Below are positions 42,905 to 50,591 of a stretch of 64,000 nt of DNA, piece by piece. The translations under genes and the position numbers were made by a program. Position 1 is the stretch's first letter; every line of letters begins with the position of its first letter. The stretch comes from Kibdelosporangium banguiense (GTDB taxonomy: Bacteria; Actinomycetota; Actinomycetes; Mycobacteriales; Pseudonocardiaceae): NCBI RefSeq assembly GCF_017876405.1, contig NZ_JAGINW010000001.1, forward strand, positions 2,803,203 through 2,867,202, read 5' to 3'. The notes below the pieces were generated by a model. It was given only the letters and a program-made list of their open reading frames with translations. It was not told where the DNA came from and did not search any database.

Positions 42905-44581
42905 GTGAACCCGTCGAGCGCGCAGGCCATGGTCATAGTGGACGAGCTGGCGCGCAATGACGTGCGGCACGTGGTCGTCTGTCCCGGTTCCCGCAACGCC
43001 CCGTTGAGCGTGGCGCTGTTCGAGGCCGCCCAGGAGGGCAAGCTCCAGCTGCACGTCCGGGTGGACGAGCGCAGCGCCGGGTTCCTGGCGCTGGGGCTGG
43101 CCGTAGCGACACGTCGGCCGGCCGCGGTGGTCTGCACGTCCGGGACCGCGGTCGCGAACCTGCACCCAGCTGTGCTCGAGGCGCACCATGCCGGGGTCGG
43201 CCTGATCGTGATCAGTGCGGACCGCCCGCCCGAGCTGCACGGCAGCGGCGCGAACCAGACGATCGACCAGCGCAACCTGTTCGCGCCCGCGGCGATCCTG
43301 GTGGACTTCCCGGTGGCCGAGCGGCGCGCCGGGCTCAACCCGGTGTGGCGCGGCCTGGTCTGCCGCGCCGTGGCGCAGGCTGAGGCCGGGCATCCGGTGC
43401 AGGTCAACGTGCCGTTCCGGGAACCGTTGCTGCCGACGTTCGGATCCGAATGGCCGGAGCCGCTCGACGGCCGGCCGGGTTACGAGCGCTGGACCACCTC
43501 GGCGCCGCCCCGGCTCGTGGCGTCCAGCCGGGTCGATTTCCCGTTGCCCGCCAGGACTCTGATGGTCGTCGGCAGTGGCCGGCCGGACCGGGCCGCGGCC
43601 GCGTGCGAGGTCGCGACCAGGGCGGGCTGGCCGATCATCGCCGAGCCGGTGGCGACCACCGGTGGTGCCAGTGTGCTGCGTTGCGGGCCGTTGCTGCTCG
43701 GATCGCTTGACAGGGCTGAGGATCTGCGGCCGGAGGCGGTTGTCGTCGTCGGCCGGCCGACGCTGTCGCGCGGTGTCCGGGGCCTCATGGGCCGTGCGCC
43801 CGTGTACGGCATCGGAGATCATCCACAGTGGACAGACCCGCAGTATGTCGCGATCCATGTCCGGGGCTGGCTGGACACCACGGATCTGGCGTACGTCCAG
43901 GGCCATGATCCGGAGTGGCTGACCGCTTGGCGCACAGCGGCCGAACGTGCCGCGACCGTCGTGGACAAGCTGCTCGAGGAGGACGAGTGGCCGTCCGGGC
44001 TGCGCGTCGCACGGGACGTGGTGTCCGCATTGCCTTCGGGCGCTTTGCTTTTCCTCGGTTCGTCCAATCCGGTCCGGGACGTCGACCTGGTCGCGGAGAC
44101 CCGGACCGACGTGGCGATCCACGCCAACCGGGGCGTCGCGGGCATCGACGGCAACGTCTCCGCCGCGATCGGCCTCGCGCTGGGGCAGCCGGACCGGCCG
44201 GCCTACGCCCTGCTCGGCGACCTGACTTTCCTGCACGACTCCAACGGTCTGCTGATCGGCCCGCCGGAAGCCCGGCCGGATATGACGATCATTGTTCTCA
44301 ACGACGACGGCGGCGGGATCTTCTCGTTGCTCGAACAGGGCGCCGCCGAGCACAAGAACAGCTTTGAGCGAGTGTTCGGAACACCCCATGACGCCGATTT
44401 GGCCGCATTGTGTGCCGGATATCGCGTACCGCACATACTGGCCGAATCGCCGTCACAATTGCAGGCGGCGTTGCGGCCGGAGCCCGGGCTGAGAGTCGTC
44501 GAGGTGCGCGCCGATCGCGCACGGCTACGAGACCTGCACGCTCGGGTGCGGGCGGCCGTCCAGGATGCCGCATTTGGGTAA
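42905..44581 (+). CDS. menD: 2-succinyl-5-enolpyruvyl-6-hydroxy-3-cyclohexene-1-carboxylate synthase
   Basis: 558 residues from GTG 42905. A thiamine-diphosphate enzyme joining isochorismate and 2-oxoglutarate, the first committed menaquinone step. VVVCPGSRNAPLSVALFEAA and VRVDERSAGFLALGLAVATR (with the catalytic Glu) form the pyrimidine-binding domain; GIDGNVSAAIGLALG, LLGDLTFLHDSNGLL and IIVLNDDGGGIFSLLEQ form the diphosphate-binding domain with the Mg-ligand Asp and Asn. Length is normal. The M. tuberculosis equivalent is Rv0555. Unlike there, no menC stands between menB and menD. Confidence 0.97.
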   Translation: MNPSSAQAMVIVDELARNDVRHVVVCPGSRNAPLSVALFEAAQEGKLQLHVRVDERSAGFLALGLAVATRRPAAVVCTSGTAVANLHPAVLEAHHAGVGLIVISADRPPELHGSGANQTIDQRNLFAPAAILVDFPVAERRAGLNPVWRGLVCRAVAQAEAGHPVQVNVPFREPLLPTFGSEWPEPLDGRPGYERWTTSAPPRLVASSRVDFPLPARTLMVVGSGRPDRAAAACEVATRAGWPIIAEPVATTGGASVLRCGPLLLGSLDRAEDLRPEAVVVVGRPTLSRGVRGLMGRAPVYGIGDHPQWTDPQYVAIHVRGWLDTTDLAYVQGHDPEWLTAWRTAAERAATVVDKLLEEDEWPSGLRVARDVVSALPSGALLFLGSSNPVRDVDLVAETRTDVAIHANRGVAGIDGNVSAAIGLALGQPDRPAYALLGDLTFLHDSNGLLIGPPEARPDMTIIVLNDDGGGIFSLLEQGAAEHKNSFERVFGTPHDADLAALCAGYRVPHILAESPSQLQAALRPEPGLRVVEVRADRARLRDLHARVRAAVQDAAFG

Positions 44582-44679
44582 TCCCGTCCGATGAGATGGG
44601 CAATTCGACGGGTATTCACTGGCTGATTGCGCGGATAGGTTCGGGGCACCTTTCGTGCGGAATCAGTGAGGGGTACGAA

Positions 44680-46182
44680 ATGTTTCTGCGATCGAGACTG
44701 ACGCTCGCCGCCACCGCGGCGGGACTCGTCACGGTCCTGTTGGGTTCCACAGCGAGCGCGGTACCGGCCCCGGGCGCACCGGGCATCGGCGACCCGTACT
44801 ACCCGACCGCCGGCAACGGCGGTTACGACGTCTCGCACTACAACATCAGGCTGACCTACAACCCGGCGACGGACCTGCTGTCCGGCTCGACCACGATCCT
44901 GGCCCGCACCACGCAGGAGCTCTCCAGCTTCAACCTGGACTTCCTGCTGCCGGTGAAGTCCGTGCGGGTGAACAACTTCGTCGCCAAGGCCGACGCGGCC
45001 AACGGTGAAGTCGTTGTCACACCGCCTGCTCCGCTGGCCAGCGGCCGTGACATCACGGTTGTCGTCCAGTACGAAGGCAAACCCTCCACGGTCAAGGACG
45101 CCACCGGCTTCACCGCGTGGAAGCGCGGACCGGACGGTGCCGCCCTCGCGATCGACGAGCCGAACATCGCGCCGTGGTGGTTCCCGAGCAACAACCACCC
45201 GACCGACAAGGCCACCTTCGACGTGTCAGTGGCGGTGCCGCAGGGCGTCGAGGTGCTGTCCAACGGCACGTTCGCCGGCACCACGCCGCAGATCAACGGC
45301 TGGGTCCGGTGGAACTGGCGCAGCGCCCGGCCGCAGGCTCCCTACCTGACCTACATCGTGATCGGCCAGTTCGAGGTCCGGCAGAGCACGGCGCCCAACG
45401 GGCAACCGGTGATCAACGCCTACGGTGACGATCTGGGCGCCAACGCCGAGTCCGCCAGGGCCAGCGTCGAGCGCACCCCCGAGGTGATCGAGTTCCTCAG
45501 CTCGGTGTTCGGCGACTACCCGTTCGAAGCGCAGGGCGGTGTCGTGTCCACCGGTGTGGGCTTCGCGCTGGAGAACCAGACACGGCCGGTGTACTCGACC
45601 GCGTTCTTCCGTCGTGGCGCGAACACCTCGGTCGTTTCACACGAACTGGCGCACCAGTGGTTCGGTGACTCGGTTTCGGTCAACACCTGGCGCAACATCT
45701 GGCTCAACGAGGGCTTCGCGACCTACGCCTCGTACATGTGGGCCGAGAGCCAAGGTGAGGGCACCGCGGCCGAGATCGCCCAGTACTACTACGACTCCTA
45801 CCCGGCCGACCACCCGATCTGGCAGGTCACCGTGGCCGACCCGGGTTCGGGCAACGAGTTCGACAGCGCGGTCTACGACCGTGGCGCGATGACGTTGCAG
45901 GCTTTGCGCAACGCCGTCGGGGACAGTGCCTTCCTGCAGATCCTGCGGACCTGGACAGCACAGAAGCGCTACAGCACCGGCAAGATCGAGGAATTCATCG
46001 CCCTGTCGGAGCGGATCTCCGGCAAGCCGCTGTACGACCTGTTCAACACCTGGCTGTTCACCAAGGGCAAGCCCGCCGGCCTGGGCAACCCTGCCGCGCT
46101 CTCGGCTCGCTCGGCAGGCCATCAGGTGCCGAAGGCGATCGAGAAGCTCGACCTGACGCGCAACGAACTCCACGCGCACTAG
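44680..46182 (+). CDS. secreted M1-family metallopeptidase
   Basis: 500 residues from ATG 44680, with GAGGGG nine bases upstream. A signal peptide of ~27 residues ends ...GSTASA. The zinc site is HELAHQW (His321, Glu322, His325) with the third ligand Glu344 in NIWLNEGFATYASYM. The exopeptidase motif GxMEN is represented by GFALENQ. The N-terminal beta domain (YDVSHYNIRLTYNPATDLL) and a short C-terminal helical part (KIEEFIALSERISGKPLYDL) are present, but the long ERAP-like C-terminal domain is not, as is common for secreted actinobacterial members. It cleaves N-terminal residues from peptides outside the cell. A perfect 20-bp terminator hairpin follows. Confidence 0.94.
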   Translation: MFLRSRLTLAATAAGLVTVLLGSTASAVPAPGAPGIGDPYYPTAGNGGYDVSHYNIRLTYNPATDLLSGSTTILARTTQELSSFNLDFLLPVKSVRVNNFVAKADAANGEVVVTPPAPLASGRDITVVVQYEGKPSTVKDATGFTAWKRGPDGAALAIDEPNIAPWWFPSNNHPTDKATFDVSVAVPQGVEVLSNGTFAGTTPQINGWVRWNWRSARPQAPYLTYIVIGQFEVRQSTAPNGQPVINAYGDDLGANAESARASVERTPEVIEFLSSVFGDYPFEAQGGVVSTGVGFALENQTRPVYSTAFFRRGANTSVVSHELAHQWFGDSVSVNTWRNIWLNEGFATYASYMWAESQGEGTAAEIAQYYYDSYPADHPIWQVTVADPGSGNEFDSAVYDRGAMTLQALRNAVGDSAFLQILRTWTAQKRYSTGKIEEFIALSERISGKPLYDLFNTWLFTKGKPAGLGNPAALSARSAGHQVPKAIEKLDLTRNELHAH

Positions 46183-46190
46183 CAGATATA

Positions 46191-46238
46191 CCGGGTGAAC
46201 GGTTGATCCGAGGCAAGGCGGATCAACCGTTCACCCGG
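46191..46238 (+). terminator. perfect 20-bp stem terminator after M1 peptidase gene
   Basis: Bases 46191-46210 (beginning CCGGGTGAACGG) pair without a mismatch with 46219-46238 around the eight-base loop AGGCAAGG. It begins nine bases after the stop. TTTGG follows, a weak T-run typical of high-GC terminators. Confidence 0.88.
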
Positions 46239-46256
46239 TTTGGCTAGAGTGCGAGC

Positions 46257-46718
46257 GTGCAGGCAGGACGGGCGGCGAGGATCAGGCGGGGCGTGGCGAT
46301 CACGCTCGTGGCCATCGGCGCGACCTTCACGTTGCTCGCGGTCGTCCTGGTGATCGGGGCGTTCCGGGAGGACGCGGGGCTCAGCTCACGATCGGTCCGC
46401 ACAACGGCCGAAGTCGTGTCCGTGTCGTTCGACCGGACACTGGTCCGCTATCAGACGCCTGACGGCGCGGATCACATTCCGCCGGACGGCGTCGGCTACC
46501 CGGCGGGCCTGGAAACCGGTCAGCTGGTCGAAGTCGAGTACGACTCCGCGCATCCGGACCTGGTCAAGGTCGCCGGCCGGGGCGCGTACCTGTCGCTGTT
46601 GCCGGCAGGCACGCTCGTGTTGTTCATGTGGCTCGTGATCGGGCCGGTCCTGTGGTGGATGCGCCGGTACGGACCGCTGTTCTTCAAGCAGTCGTCGCCG
46701 TCTCCTGCCACCAGCTGA
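46257..46718 (+). CDS. DUF3592-like membrane protein
   Basis: 153 residues from GTG 46257. Two membrane helices at about 12-34 (VAITLVAIGATFTLLAVVLV) and 113-137 (LLPAGTLVLFMWLVIGPVLW) enclose an extracytoplasmic beta-rich loop with TAEVVSVSFDRTLVRYQTPD and LVEVEYDSAHPDLVKVAGR, the DUF3592 pattern (VEVEYDPxxP). Function unknown. Its last 35 bases overlap the convergent inositol phosphatase gene. Confidence 0.82.
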   Translation: MQAGRAARIRRGVAITLVAIGATFTLLAVVLVIGAFREDAGLSSRSVRTTAEVVSVSFDRTLVRYQTPDGADHIPPDGVGYPAGLETGQLVEVEYDSAHPDLVKVAGRGAYLSLLPAGTLVLFMWLVIGPVLWWMRRYGPLFFKQSSPSPATS

Positions 46719-47520
46719 GCACCTCTTCGGACACCCCAGGAGCCGCGACAAGCAGCCCGTCTACGGGCAACGCGGCGTCCTCACCATGCCGGTCGAGCAC
46801 GACCGCTCCGGCTTCGATGGCCAGTGCGACAGCCCCGGCAACGTCCCACTCGTGGTAGCTGTGCAGCACGGCCGCTGCCGCGTGCCCCAGAGCGACCTGA
46901 GCGATCGCCAACGCGGCTGAGCCCAGGACACGGACACCAGCGTGCGCGAGGGCCGCACGCTCGATGAACCCGCCCATCCCGGGCCACGGGCCGATCCGGG
47001 TCAGCTCGGTGCACACGATCGAACCGGCCGTGGAGAACCTGTCGGTCAACGACACCTGCACGCCGTTCGCCCGCGCGCCGCGGCCACGCGCAGCCGCGTA
47101 GATCTGCCCGCGGTACGGGTCCGCGACGACGCCGACCACAGGGCCAGACGCGTCGACGAGGGCGAGGCTGTACGCGCACCACGGCACCCCGGCGACGTAG
47201 TTCGCCGTGCCGTCGACGGGATCGACGACCCAGCGGTACTCGGCCTGCTCGGAGCCGGTGTCCGCGCCGAACTCCTGGCCGACCACCGGCATCCCGGGGA
47301 ACTCCGCGGTCAGCACCCGGCGGGTGTGCCGTTCCAGGGTCCGATCGGTGTCGGTGACCCAGTCGAATGGCGAATCCTTGCCACCGGGCCGCGCGCCCCG
47401 GCCGGCGGTGGCGGTGATCACGTCGGTCGCGTCGTTGGCGAGCCTGCCGGCCACTTCCAGGGCCCTGGAGAGCAGTCCGGGCTCGACCGGCCTGGGTGGG
47501 CGCGATGACAAGAGGGTCAT
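46684..47520 (-). CDS. inositol monophosphatase family protein
   Basis: 278 residues from ATG 47520. Metal-binding motifs of the Li-sensitive phosphatase superfamily are complete: DWVTDTDRTLERHTR, VVGQEFGA (with the first Glu), WVVDPVDGTANYVAG (DPVDGTxN) and the C-terminal HEWDVAGAVALAIEAGAVV (WDxAxxxLLxxEAG). It dephosphorylates inositol-1-phosphate or related sugars such as histidinol phosphate or FBP. In actinobacteria inositol feeds PI-mannosides and mycothiol; the adjacent mannosyltransferases make that link attractive but unproven. Convergent overlap of 35 bases with the DUF3592 gene. Confidence 0.93.
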   Translation of the reverse strand: MTLLSSRPPRPVEPGLLSRALEVAGRLANDATDVITATAGRGARPGGKDSPFDWVTDTDRTLERHTRRVLTAEFPGMPVVGQEFGADTGSEQAEYRWVVDPVDGTANYVAGVPWCAYSLALVDASGPVVGVVADPYRGQIYAAARGRGARANGVQVSLTDRFSTAGSIVCTELTRIGPWPGMGGFIERAALAHAGVRVLGSAALAIAQVALGHAAAAVLHSYHEWDVAGAVALAIEAGAVVLDRHGEDAALPVDGLLVAAPGVSEEVLSWWQETATTA

Positions 47521-47666
47521 GCCGACCTAGCGTGATCGCGCTGGGTGTCCGGGACACGACCAGGAGATGACCAGCGAAGGATCGCAAGGCCACACGTTGG
47601 AAGTTCCGGCTTCGTTCCCCGGCTCGTCACGCGGAGGTCGCCCGGGTGCTCGGATCCGGGCTCATC

Positions 47667-48779
47667 GTGAGGCCCGTGCGAGTCGCCATCGTCACCGAGA
47701 GCTTCCTGCCGCAGGTGAACGGCGTGACCAACTCCGTTCTCCGCGTTGTCGAGCACCTTCGTGACCACGGTCATGAGGCGCTTGTCGTGGCGCCCGGCCC
47801 AGGGCCGGACGCCTACCTGCACGCACCGGTCGTCCGGACCCGTGCGCTCGACGTCCCGGTGGTGACGTCGTTGCCGATCGGCCTGCCCGGTCCTCGGATC
47901 ACCAACGCCCTGCTGGACTTCGAACCGGATGTGGTGCATCTGGCCTCACCGTTCGTGCTCGGCTTCGGCGGCCTCAGGGCTGCCCGGAGGCTCGGCGTTC
48001 CGACGGTCGCGGTCTACCAGACCGATGTCGCCGGGTTCGCGGCGTCGTACGGCCTGGCCAGAGGCGCTGCCGTGGCCTGGCGGTGGATCCGCAGGCTGCA
48101 CACGTTCGCCGACCGGACCCTCGCGCCGTCCACCGAGGCGGTGCGTTCACTGGTCGAGCACGGCATCCCACGGGTGTTCCGGTGGGGCCGTGGCGTGGAC
48201 ACCTCGCTGTTCAACCCTGGTCGTGTGGACGAGCGGCTCAGGCGGGAGCTCGCGCCGAACGGCGAACTGCTGGTCGGGTACGTCGGCCGGCTCGCACCTG
48301 AGAAGCAGGTCGAACGGCTGGCCGTGCTCAACTCGCTGCCCGGGGTGCGGCTGGTGATCGTCGGGGACGGCCCTGACGTGGAGAACCTCCGTCGCAAGCT
48401 GCCCGGCGCGGCTTTCCTGGGGTTCCGGACTGGTGTCCCGCTGGCCAGGGCGTACGCGAGCCTGGACGTGTTCGTGCACACCGGCCCGCACGAGACGTTC
48501 TGCCAGGCCGTCCAGGAGGCCATGGCGTCCGGCGTGCCGGTGATCGCGCCGGACTCGGGCGGGCCGCGTGATCTCGTCGACCACGGCAGGACCGGATTCC
48601 TGCTCCAGGACATGGAAACCGAGCTGCGACCGGCTATCGCCGAGTTGATGGACCCGGCTTTGCGGGCGCGGTTGTCGCATGCAGGTGCGCGCGCCGTGCA
48701 GGGCCGCACGTGGTCGGCTGTGTGTGACGAGCTCGTTGGCCACTACACCGCAGTGACTCGCGTGGCCCAGGCGGCGTGA
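47667..48779 (+). CDS. MgtA-like GDP-mannose-dependent alpha-mannosyltransferase (GT4)
   Basis: 370 residues from GTG 47667 (GTG 47676 also possible). GT-B fold: [21 protein letters not shown] is the typical GT4 acceptor-side start; [19 protein letters not shown] and [17 protein letters not shown] form the nucleotide domain; [30 protein letters not shown] holds the EX7E-type motif (here Glu in HETF and Glu in VQEA). It is highly like mycobacterial MgtA (Rv0557, 378 aa), which mannosylates glucuronosyl-diacylglycerol or PI-mannoside precursors of lipomannan/lipoarabinomannan. It precedes a second GT4 gene and menG, as in mycobacteria. Confidence 0.9.
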   Translation: MRPVRVAIVTESFLPQVNGVTNSVLRVVEHLRDHGHEALVVAPGPGPDAYLHAPVVRTRALDVPVVTSLPIGLPGPRITNALLDFEPDVVHLASPFVLGFGGLRAARRLGVPTVAVYQTDVAGFAASYGLARGAAVAWRWIRRLHTFADRTLAPSTEAVRSLVEHGIPRVFRWGRGVDTSLFNPGRVDERLRRELAPNGELLVGYVGRLAPEKQVERLAVLNSLPGVRLVIVGDGPDVENLRRKLPGAAFLGFRTGVPLARAYASLDVFVHTGPHETFCQAVQEAMASGVPVIAPDSGGPRDLVDHGRTGFLLQDMETELRPAIAELMDPALRARLSHAGARAVQGRTWSAVCDELVGHYTAVTRVAQAA

Positions 48780-49888
48780 TGCGGGTCGTTCAGCTCGCTA
48801 ACTTCTACGGTCCGAAGTCCGGCGGGCTGCGGACCGCGTTGCACCACCTCGGCGCGGGCTACTGCGTGCAAGGCCACGAAGTGATCCTGGTCGTGCCAGG
48901 CACGCGGCTGGCCGACGAGCCGATGCCCAACGGCGTCCGCCGGATCACCCTGCCCGCGCCGCAGGTTCCAGGTACGGGTGGTTACCGGGTGGTCGATCCC
49001 TGGCGGGTGCGGGCGTTGCTGACGCGGCTGAGACCCGACCGGCTCGAGGTCTCCGACCGGCTGACGCTGCGTGGCATGGGCCTGTGGGCGCGTGAACACG
49101 GTGTGCCCAGTGTTGTGATCTCCCATGAACGGCTCGACCGGCTGCTGGAACAGTTCCTGCTGCCGCCGAAGTGGGCACGTGGTGTGGCGGATATCGCAAA
49201 CCGCCGGATGGCTGCGCATTACGACACAGTCGTCTGCACGACCGCGTTCGCCCGTGAGGAGTTCGACCGGATCGGTACCGGCAACGTCCGGCGGGTCCCG
49301 CTGGGTGTCGATCTGGCAACGTTCACGCCTGCTCGCCGCTCTTCGGGGCTGCGCCACGATCTGGCCGACGGCGCCGACACGCTGCTGGTCCACTGTGGAC
49401 GTCTCTCGCCGGAGAAGCATGTCGAGCGCAGTGTGGACACGTTGGCGCAACTGCATTCTGCCGGGCATCGAGCCCGCCTTGTGGTGGCCGGCGACGGCCC
49501 GAGTATGTCCTGCTTGCGGCGCAGGTCATCCGGTTTGCCGGTGACGTTTCTCGGGTTCCTGCAGTCACGCAACGAGGTCGCGGAGTTGCTTGCCACAGCG
49601 GATGTCTCGCTCGCGCCAGGTCCACATGAGACATTCGGGCTCGCGGCCCTCGAAGCGCTCGCGTCGGGGACGCCCGTGGTCGTGTCGGCCTCGTCCGCGC
49701 TGCGTGAGATCGTGCGCCCGGGATGCGGCGCGGCCGTCGACGATCACGCGGGGGCATTCGCGGGGGCCGTCGCCGACCTGCTGGAGGCCCCGGAACCCCG
49801 CCGCCGGGCTGCCGCGCGGGCCCGTGCCGAAGAGTTCAGCTGGCCGTCATCGGTACACGGAATGCTGAGAGCACTCAGCCTCGCCTAG
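48779..49888 (+). CDS. GT4 family glycosyltransferase
   Basis: 369 residues from ATG 48779, sharing a base with the previous stop (GTG 48776 is an alternative). GT-B fold: [69 protein letters not shown] and [23 protein letters not shown]. The catalytic EX7E pair is present. Donor and acceptor are unknown; coupling to the MgtA-like gene suggests a role in the same glycolipid or lipoglycan pathway. Not named with confidence. Confidence 0.9.
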   Translation: MRVVQLANFYGPKSGGLRTALHHLGAGYCVQGHEVILVVPGTRLADEPMPNGVRRITLPAPQVPGTGGYRVVDPWRVRALLTRLRPDRLEVSDRLTLRGMGLWAREHGVPSVVISHERLDRLLEQFLLPPKWARGVADIANRRMAAHYDTVVCTTAFAREEFDRIGTGNVRRVPLGVDLATFTPARRSSGLRHDLADGADTLLVHCGRLSPEKHVERSVDTLAQLHSAGHRARLVVAGDGPSMSCLRRRSSGLPVTFLGFLQSRNEVAELLATADVSLAPGPHETFGLAALEALASGTPVVVSASSALREIVRPGCGAAVDDHAGAFAGAVADLLEAPEPRRRAAARARAEEFSWPSSVHGMLRALSLA

Positions 49889-49897
49889 AGTGCGGAC

Positions 49898-50590
49898 ATG
49901 TCGCGTGCCAGCCTCGAGAAGAAGCCGCGCGAGGTCGCCGAGATGTTCAACGGCGTCGCTCGCCGGTACGACCGGACGAATTCGGTCCTGACGTTGGGAT
50001 ACGACCGGCGCTGGCGTGAGATGACACGCAAGGTCCTCGACGCGCAGGCAGGCGAGCGTGTGCTCGACCTCGCTGCCGGGACCGGCGTCTCCACGGTCGC
50101 GTTCGCCCGCACCGGCGCCTGGTGCGTGGCGGCCGACTTCTCCGTGGGGATGCTCAGCAGCGGCGCCGCGCGTGAAGTGCCGAAGGTCGCCGCGGACGCC
50201 ATGCGGCTGCCGTTCGCCGACAACTCGTTCAACGCGGTCACCGTCGTTTTCGGGATTCGCAACTTCTACGACACCGAGGCGGCCCTGCGCGAGATGATGC
50301 GCGTGGTCAAACCCGGTGGCCGGTTGCTGGTCTGCGAGTTCTCCCGGCCCCGGTTCGCGCCGCTGCGGGCGTTGTTCCACTGGGGCATGAAGCGGGTCGC
50401 ACCGGCGATCGCGCGGGTGGTGTCGTCCAACCCGGAGGCCTACCGCTACCTCGGTGAGTCGATCAAGGACTGGCACTCCCAGCGCGGCCTGGCCGAAGTC
50501 GTGGCCAAGGCCGGCTGGGGTGAGGTGGAGTGGATGAACCTCACATTCGGGGTCGTCGCACTCCACCGTGCCAAGAAACCCGCTACCTGA
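49898..50590 (+). CDS. menG: demethylmenaquinone methyltransferase
   Basis: 230 residues from ATG 49898. It methylates demethylmenaquinone with SAM, the last step of the standard menaquinone pathway. UbiE/MenG features: [40 protein letters not shown] (SAM motif I), [39 protein letters not shown] and [21 protein letters not shown]. It follows two glycosyltransferases in the order seen in mycobacteria (Rv0557-Rv0558). Its stop lies one base from the stop of the convergent secreted hydrolase. Confidence 0.95.
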   Translation: MSRASLEKKPREVAEMFNGVARRYDRTNSVLTLGYDRRWREMTRKVLDAQAGERVLDLAAGTGVSTVAFARTGAWCVAADFSVGMLSSGAAREVPKVAADAMRLPFADNSFNAVTVVFGIRNFYDTEAALREMMRVVKPGGRLLVCEFSRPRFAPLRALFHWGMKRVAPAIARVVSSNPEAYRYLGESIKDWHSQRGLAEVVAKAGWGEVEWMNLTFGVVALHRAKKPAT

Positions 50591-50591
50591 T

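Noticed and set aside
41975..44434. An 819-codon minus-strand reading frame covering menB and most of menD
   Set aside because: Only the last 303 codons encode MenB. The upstream part is antisense to menD, which has complete ThDP-enzyme motifs, and is an artefact of high GC content.
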